Below are positions 41,201-44,963 of a stretch of 44,963 nt of DNA, one piece after another (position 1 is the first letter of the stretch; each line of letters begins with the position of its first letter). The position numbers were made by a program, and so were the translations under genes. The DNA comes from an uncultured Opitutaceae bacterium (lineage in GTDB: Bacteria > Verrucomicrobiota > Verrucomicrobiia > Opitutales > Opitutaceae), in NCBI GenBank assembly GCA_937902925.1, contig CALFNN010000025.1:1-44963 (forward strand), written 5' to 3'. A model generated the notes under the pieces. That model saw nothing but the letters and a program-made list of their open reading frames with translations. It had not been told where the DNA came from and did no database searches.

Positions 41201-41957
41201 CAAAGCGGACGGCGCCGTAGAGCCGCTTGTCGTTCTGGAAGGCCTGCGTCTGTTCGTATTTGTCGTCGTTCCACAGCCCATCGATGCGGATGGACAGGAC
41301 GTTGTGGATCAGATCCCGATTGATATCGAGCGAGCTGCGCTGGCTGCCGTAGGAACCGATGCGGAAATCCGCACTGCCCAAGTCGCGAAACTCCGCATTG
41401 CGGGTGCTGGCGTTCACCATGCCGGCCGGGCTGCCGAGGCCAAAGAGGATGGAGTTCGGCCCGCGCTGGATGTCGATACGGTCCACGATATAGGAATCCC
41501 ACGGGATGTCCGTGACGAAGAAGTCGCGGGCGTTGTCGGCGGCCGCCAGGCCGCGCACGCGCTGGGCTCCCTCGGGGGCGCGGAGATTGGCCGTTTCGTC
41601 CACGCTGGTGCCGTTGCCCAGGCCCGCGTAGGTGCCGATCGTGCCGCCGACCTCGGCATTGGGGGTATACTGGAGCAGCGAGGCGCTGTTCGTCGCACCG
41701 ATATCCTGCATGAATTCCTTCGTGACGACGGTGATGGCCGAGCCCACGTCCGCGAGATTTGTGCGGATGCGCGTGCCGGCGAGTGTCTCCGTCGCCTGGT
41801 AGCCGGTATCCTTGGTCGAGGTAACTTCGAACGGCGTCAGGGTGATCGTGTCGTCTTCGGTAGCAGGCTTGGTCGGGACGGCGGTTTGAGCCGCCGACGG
41901 CCAGGCTGTGAAAGCCGCAAGGGCCGCGGCCAACGCATAGCGTAGTTTGGTCTTCAT
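38235..41957 (-). CDS. TonB-dependent outer-membrane receptor (large)
   Basis: Outer-membrane transporter of 1240 aa from the ATG at 41957; upstream codons to 42239 are in frame but do not look like protein. The signal peptide is MKTKLRYALAAALAAFTAWP (then SAAQ). The plug carries 'LTPFEVTSTKDTGYQATETL', 'ITVVTKEFMQDIGATNSASL', 'QRVRGLAAADNARDFFVTDI' and 'DRIDIQRGPNSILFGLGSPA'. The long barrel is rich in aromatic residues and ends NTFSF, the final-Phe outer-membrane signal. It is clearly longer than the other receptor (791 aa), mostly through long extracellular loops. No SusD gene is present. It is 64 bases after the GH3 gene and probably co-transcribed with it; cargo is inferred to be an oligosaccharide released from xylan-type polymers. 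Confidence 0.92.
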   Translation of the reverse strand: MKTKLRYALAAALAAFTAWPSAAQTAVPTKPATEDDTITLTPFEVTSTKDTGYQATETLAGTRIRTNLADVGSAITVVTKEFMQDIGATNSASLLQYTPNAEVGGTIGTYAGLGNGTSVDETANLRAPEGAQRVRGLAAADNARDFFVTDIPWDSYIVDRIDIQRGPNSILFGLGSPAGMVNASTRNAEFRDLGSADFRIGSYGSQRSSLDINRDLIHNVLSIRIDGLWNDDKYEQTQAFQNDKRLYGAVRFDPQLFKNRAFHTSIKAKYENGDIKADRPRTVTPNDSITPWFRPVDNTSMFGGMGKLVVNSGYDIGASGATTNPWLTAGIANQQQPIWFLDGTTGQLQRIWGGYINSGALNNDGSNRGTSGSLIGQKYADQLFGLASLPSMATNAKLANYQYGQYRNMSLLDPTVFNFYKNLIDGPTASQFEHWNAYNLDIQQTGWNDRVGIEVSFDRQKYKRGGQALLGFGPTITIDMLKNYQDLTANPNFGRPYVPTGAGSGNSYQSDRKYSRASIFGELRATDFLSKESLLAKVLGRHVFNGVFSDENYNTENRSWQMYANSREWDGYWNQNDGSTNGFNQRAPTSAIYLGSSIAGATSASGALIPGITAPITLQSGNVYQFNATWKNLPGVSPSASWTVPANLTTIFDPNSPPTGGFTQASNPANYVGWNSNFQNNVLTSDMGTNPALLTLAQLSARHTQSYAGSWQGFLWNDAIVPTLGWRYDDVGGKAFTASPVTLNRSELNLNPDVYRLPDATPASQIFKAHSTSGGLVVHLNRFFGDRDRLPINVSLQYNKSDNFQVTDTRRDVYGNPIGNPTGKTKDYGVLLSSKDGKYSLRVVKYESSVANASTQASLTGLANTIQQGIRFRNVFLYKLSGYTYDTREQTNDSPGQRYFWTPAYVDANGRPVADLNGAGGNTAGTTLETQAQADSHRDASIRAWNNIQNFLTTKGFFSAWGMTPTTASALTDRATYAATLTLNGSTDGKPVPSAQFQPVVSSVAPYSAVAPQGLAVTADTQSKGYEYEFTANPLPNWRVGFNASQTTAVRTNVGGQALDDLVAYMDQQIAGVAGDMRQFNGNYVAGNEVRQNWVNWRGSYTLLKLQQGTAASELRKWRYNFQTNYSFREGLLKGAGVGGAYRWQDKVVIGYPVVPGTGGVASFDLTKPYYGPTDDGLDLWASYERKVSEKINWKIQLNVRNVGKKDGLIPISVEPDGKTWASVRTAPVQEWFMTNTFSF

Positions 41958-42021
41958 AGCTGATTTGGGGTGGTAGTGAACTTGCAAAGAAAGGAATGAA
42001 TCCGGTCGCACCGAAGCTGGA

Positions 42022-44199
42022 TCAAACGACGAGGCTGACCCGGCCGACCGCGGGCGCGGGCGCGCCCAAGGCAAGCGACCGCGGGCCGGGCGACGCCGCG
42101 CCGACGACAATCTGATAGATTCCCGGATGGTGGACGCGCTGGCCGTTCGCATCGATCTGGTCGAACGCACTGGCCGGCACCTCGAAATTAACCTCGACGG
42201 ACTGTCCCGCCGGAATCGCGACCTTCTGGAAGTCAGCAAGCGTGGCCCGCGGCGCGCTGGGCCAGTCGGACGGCGGCACGATATAGCACTGCACCGTCTC
42301 GAGTGCGCCGCGCGTGCCGGTGTTTTTCACCGTCGTGCGGGCGGCGAGGCGGCCTCGCGGCGCGACGGTCGTGCCAGCAAGCGCGAGCGGGCCGTAGGCG
42401 AGCGTCGTATAACCGAGCCCGAACCCGAACGGATAAAGCGGCTCGATTTCGGAGAACCGATAGGTGCGCCCCCGCATCGCGTAATCCTCGAATGGCGGCA
42501 GGTCGGCCGTCCGTCGCGGCACCGAGACCGGCATCTTGCCCGAGGGCGCGACATCGCCGAACAGCACGTCGGCCACCGCCGCTCCTCCCTCGCAACCGGG
42601 ATACCAGACCTGCAACACGGCGTCGCAGAACTCGTGCGCTTCCGGCACCGCCAGCGCCCCGCCGCCGGTGAGGACGAGGACGAGTTTCTTCGCGTGTTTG
42701 CGCAGCTCGCGCAAAAAAGCCAGTTGCACCGCGGGCAGTTCGATCGTCCGGCGATCGCCGCCGACGGGCGACGCAACCGCATCCCCTTCCTCGCCCTCGA
42801 GCGTATGGTCGAGCCCCAGCACCGCGATCGTGATCTCGTTTTCGGCAGCCGTGCCGTAAGTGTAGTTGACGCCCGGGGCCATGGGACTGTCGAGCGGGCA
42901 GCCCGCCCGGTATGCCACGCGCGTGCCCTCGGACGCGCGGGCGGCGATGCCCTCCGCCAACGTGACCAGTCGCGACGACATGCCATAGTAATTTCCGAGC
43001 AAAACCGCGACGTTGGCCGCCGTCGGCCCCGTGACCAGGATGCTGCCCGGATCGCGGGGGAGCGGCAGCACGCCGTTGTTCTTCAACAGCACGATCGACT
43101 CGGCGGCGGCTTCGCGCGCGAGCATCCGGTGCGGCGCGCTGTCGACGATCGAGACGGGCGTATTCGACCACGGCACGCGCTCCTGGGGATCGAGGAGGCC
43201 GAGGCGGATCTTCGTGGCGAGGAGCCGGCGCAACGCGCGGTCGATCTCCGCCTCGCCGACCAGGCCCTCGCGCATCGCGACAACGAGATCGTTGAAGGTG
43301 CAGCCGCAGTTCAGGTCGCAGCCGAGCTTCACGGCCAACGCCGCCGATTCGGCGGCGTTTTTCGTGACCCCGTGATGCGCATGGATGTCGTCGATCGCGC
43401 CGCAATCGCTCACGACATGTCCGCGGAAGCCCCACGCGCCGCGCAGGGTGTCGACCAGCAGGCGCTTGCTCGCGCAACACGGCTCGCCGAGCGTGCGATT
43501 GTAGGCGCCCATGACGGCCTCCACGCGGCCCCGCACCAGCTTCTCGAAAGCCGGCAGGTAGGTTTCCGCGAGATCCTTGAGCGGCGGGCGCGCATCGAAA
43601 CCATGCCGCATCTGCTCCGGACCGCTGTGCACCGCAAAGTGCTTCGCGCACGCGGCGGTTTTTAGATAGTGGGGATGATCGCCCTGGAGACCGCGCACCA
43701 TGGCGAGCCCGAGTTCGCCCGTGAGACAGGGATCTTCGCCGAACGTCTCCTGACCGCGGCCCCAGCGCGGGTCGCGGAAAATATTGATGTTGGGCGTCCA
43801 GAACGTGAGCCCCTGATACTGCCCCCGATGTCCGGCCGACACCGCGGCGTGGTGCTTGGCCCGGGCCTCGTCGGAAATCGTCGAGGCAACGCGCTGAACC
43901 AGCGCCCGATTCCACGTGGCAGCCAGCCCGATGACCTGCGGAAACACGGTGGCGCGCCCGTTGCGGCCCACGCCGTGGCACGCCTCGTTCCACCAATTGT
44001 AGGCCGGCAGGCCGAGGCGATCGACCGCGTTGTTCTCGTGGAGCAGCTGGTTGATTTTTTCCGGCAGCGTCAGGCGCCCGACGAGATCGTCCACGCGTTC
44101 CGCCAGCGACAGCGCCTGATCCGCAAACCGCATCTCCTGCCGGTTGGCTGGCGCAAAACGCGACTCGGGACTGGGGTCAGTGGCGGAGGCGATGGACAT
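42022..44199 (-). CDS. GH3 family beta-xylosidase/glucosidase
   Basis: A 725-residue hydrolase from the ATG at 44199; the frame is open to 44277 but the extra residues look non-coding. No clear signal peptide is seen, so it may be cytoplasmic or exported by another route. The N-terminal barrel has 'INQLLHENNAVDRLGLPAYN', then WWNEACHGVGRNG, a form typical of GH3 beta-D-xylosidases and arabinofuranosidases. The nucleophile is D265 (VVSDCGAIDD). The middle domain has 'SIVLLKNNGVLPLPRDPGSI' and the C-terminal domain a fibronectin-III-like end (GIYQIVVGAASPGPRSLALG). It is the first gene of the locus that continues with a TonB receptor. Activity on xylo- or arabino-oligosaccharides is inferred. 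Confidence 0.92.
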   Translation of the reverse strand: MSIASATDPSPESRFAPANRQEMRFADQALSLAERVDDLVGRLTLPEKINQLLHENNAVDRLGLPAYNWWNEACHGVGRNGRATVFPQVIGLAATWNRALVQRVASTISDEARAKHHAAVSAGHRGQYQGLTFWTPNINIFRDPRWGRGQETFGEDPCLTGELGLAMVRGLQGDHPHYLKTAACAKHFAVHSGPEQMRHGFDARPPLKDLAETYLPAFEKLVRGRVEAVMGAYNRTLGEPCCASKRLLVDTLRGAWGFRGHVVSDCGAIDDIHAHHGVTKNAAESAALAVKLGCDLNCGCTFNDLVVAMREGLVGEAEIDRALRRLLATKIRLGLLDPQERVPWSNTPVSIVDSAPHRMLAREAAAESIVLLKNNGVLPLPRDPGSILVTGPTAANVAVLLGNYYGMSSRLVTLAEGIAARASEGTRVAYRAGCPLDSPMAPGVNYTYGTAAENEITIAVLGLDHTLEGEEGDAVASPVGGDRRTIELPAVQLAFLRELRKHAKKLVLVLTGGGALAVPEAHEFCDAVLQVWYPGCEGGAAVADVLFGDVAPSGKMPVSVPRRTADLPPFEDYAMRGRTYRFSEIEPLYPFGFGLGYTTLAYGPLALAGTTVAPRGRLAARTTVKNTGTRGALETVQCYIVPPSDWPSAPRATLADFQKVAIPAGQSVEVNFEVPASAFDQIDANGQRVHHPGIYQIVVGAASPGPRSLALGAPAPAVGRVSLVV

Positions 44200-44313
44200 G
44201 CGGAGGGGGCACAAGACGAGCGGACTGGGGTTGGCTTTCGGGGTGAGACGGCGCGCGGGTCGCCTGCCGACGCACAAGACCGCGCGGACAAAAGTCTCTC
44301 AACGGCGATGTTA

Positions 44314-44327
44314 GTCTTACGTTAGAC
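44314..44327. promoter_or_regulatory. Near-palindrome upstream of GH3 gene
   Basis: GTCTTACGTTAGAC is a 14-base near palindrome with an ACGT centre (one symmetric base pair breaks it), 115 bases upstream of the GH3 start, in an AT-richer stretch. LacI-family sites often have such a CG-centred form. It overlaps the last codons of the GIY-YIG remnant. Candidate only. Confidence 0.35.
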
Positions 44328-44574
44328 CAAAACCGCGTGCCCGATTTTCATCCCCTGTTCCCACCGCCCAAACACCCGAGATCCCTGGCGTGCGAAAGCG
44401 GCACGCTTGACCGGTCACATGGTCCTCGCGTCGTTGTTCGAGGTCTTCAGACGCACCGATGCAGAACGCGCCAGAACACAGGCGGAGAAAGTAGACGACG
44501 CACGTGGCCTGCAACGCGGGCTGCTGGCCCTTGCCCAGAGCCCTTCGCCGCGCTTCGGCCACCAATGCATTCAT
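44317..44574 (-). pseudogene. Degenerate GIY-YIG nuclease-like remnant
   Basis: An 85-codon frame (ATG at 44574) with clear traces of a small GIY-YIG protein: ATCVVYFLRLCSGAFCIGAS, then EDLEQRREDHVTGQACR. The second motif, usually Y-I-G, reads C-I-G, and all resemblance stops after 'GQACR', where intact relatives continue with T-T-x-x-x-P-P and a C-terminal strand. The frame instead ends in unrelated residues (TPGISGVWAVGTGDENRARG). This suggests a decayed, truncated copy. It lies antisense to the start of an open plus-strand frame. Intact small GIY-YIG proteins (UvrC-like domain alone) are common in Verrucomicrobiota. Confidence 0.55.
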
Positions 44575-44963
44575 ATCATTCGGCTAGCCGCCGCCGACAC
44601 CTTGAGAATCCCACCTCCGGCAGACTTGCCGGCAAAGCCCCGTAAACGTTGGATCACGGTCGGAACCGACACGCCCAATGGCCGGTTCAGCTCGACTGAC
44701 ACGCTGGATTGGATTTGCACGTTTGCCGGTCGCGAAGTCCGCGGTGGGCAAGCGGGCTTTCCACGTGGCATGGGCCAGCCCCAGGGATGGATCGAGATAA
44801 CGGGAACCGATACTTTTGCCGCAATCGGCTGGAATACCATTCTCCTTTATTCGCCCAAACAACAACGCGTCGTCCATATCTACCGGCTCCTTTCTCGGGC
44901 GGTGCATGCAGTCTATGATTCATCTACGCGGACGATCTTGGTCGCGCATGGCGATGGCGTTAT
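44419..44963 (+). CDS. Unrecognised protein, 5' part only (runs off window)
   Basis: An open plus-strand frame continues from 44326 to the window end without a stop. The first ATG is at 44419, but the stretch that reads like a folded protein begins only near 44600: RKRWITVGTDTPNGRFSSTD, 'LDWICTFAGREVRGGQAGFP', 'GWIEITGTDTFAAIGWNTIL', 'LYSPKQQRVVHIYRLLSRAV', 'HAVYDSSTRTILVAHGDGV'. Alternating hydrophobic strands and the 'ILVAHGDG' end suggest a beta-rich (propeller-like) protein, but I do not recognise a family. Third-position GC is lower than in the other genes, so acquisition by transfer is possible. The start is uncertain, and the 5' part overlaps the GIY-YIG remnant on the other strand. 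A rival minus-strand frame (44584-44877, with AAAGGAG ahead of its ATG) looks less protein-like. Confidence 0.45.
   Translation, partial: MVLASLFEVFRRTDAERARTQAEKVDDARGLQRGLLALAQSPSPRFGHQCIHIIRLAAADTLRIPPPADLPAKPRKRWITVGTDTPNGRFSSTDTLDWICTFAGREVRGGQAGFPRGMGQPQGWIEITGTDTFAAIGWNTILLYSPKQQRVVHIYRLLSRAVHAVYDSSTRTILVAHGDGV

Noticed and set aside
44584-44877. Minus-strand frame with AAAGGAG ahead of its ATG (97 codons) at the right edge
   Set aside because: Despite the ribosome-binding-like site, its sequence has no recognisable motif and the opposite plus-strand frame reads more like a folded protein; left out as a gene.

Overview
The window is 44,963 bases of GC-rich DNA (roughly two thirds G+C by eye). 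It carries about 31 protein genes that I can support, one broken toxin gene and no RNA genes that I could recognise. Several features point to a Verrucomicrobiota member of the Opitutaceae type. There are two large TonB-dependent receptors with the plug start style 'L.EF.V.....GY.A.ET..G.R..T', many secreted glycoside hydrolases, LacI regulators beside them, weak or absent Shine-Dalgarno sites, and a PadR plus duplicated-permease pair of the acidobacterial type. This assignment is an inference from gene style, not a database match.

Layout. (1) 1-8369, all on the minus strand: a long gene train read from right to left. It holds a dipeptide/oligosaccharide-type ABC permease with its two ATPases (OppC-D-F type, without the partner permease or binding protein), a zinc alcohol dehydrogenase, a short-chain dehydrogenase, a small Dabb protein, and a sugar-binding protein with two MalF/MalG-type permeases, the last cut by the window edge. 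It looks like uptake and oxidation of a sugar or glycoside. (2) 8552-10943, plus strand: an MFS exporter/importer and a secreted SMP-30/gluconolactonase-like protein, followed by a tract of nested palindromes. (3) 11184-16989: a secreted GH27 enzyme (minus) divergent from araFGH (plus), a high-affinity L-arabinose ABC transporter. (4) 17031-17518: a toxin-antitoxin pair whose toxin carries a stop at codon 3.

(5) 17568-25965: a carbohydrate locus with GH31 glycosidase and LacI regulator (minus), divergent from a TonB-dependent receptor (plus), then a second LacI regulator and a D-2-hydroxyacid dehydrogenase. (6) 26005-29034: an ECF42-type sigma factor with its DGPF/YCII partner (minus), divergent from a DoxX-like membrane protein and a DUF1428 protein (plus). 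(7) 29167-31881: a CLC chloride channel/transporter with C-terminal CBS-like region, and a secreted TPR protein. (8) 31988-34999: a PadR repressor and an ADOP/MacB-like permease with a 9-bp inverted repeat upstream of padR. (9) 35177-44199, all minus: a second polysaccharide-use locus reading GH3 xylosidase-type enzyme, TonB-dependent receptor, terminator, SGNH esterase-like hydrolase, GH35-type beta-galactosidase. (10) 44317-44963: a decayed GIY-YIG nuclease remnant and the start of an unrecognised plus-strand gene, both with lower GC than the rest.

Taken together the window is mostly a plant-polysaccharide scavenging region. Outer-membrane TonB receptors import oligosaccharides. Secreted GH27, GH31, GH3, GH35 and an esterase-like enzyme trim side chains, plausibly from arabinoxylan or galactan-rich polymers. 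Inner-membrane ABC and MFS carriers take up the sugars, dehydrogenases and a lactonase-like protein oxidise them, and LacI regulators control the sets locally. I found no CRISPR array, prophage, insertion sequence or clearly new multi-gene system. The points most worth a second look are the nonsense-interrupted toxin, the orphan half-transporter, the SDR with an altered catalytic motif, the CLC protein lacking the internal proton glutamate, and the nested palindrome tract.
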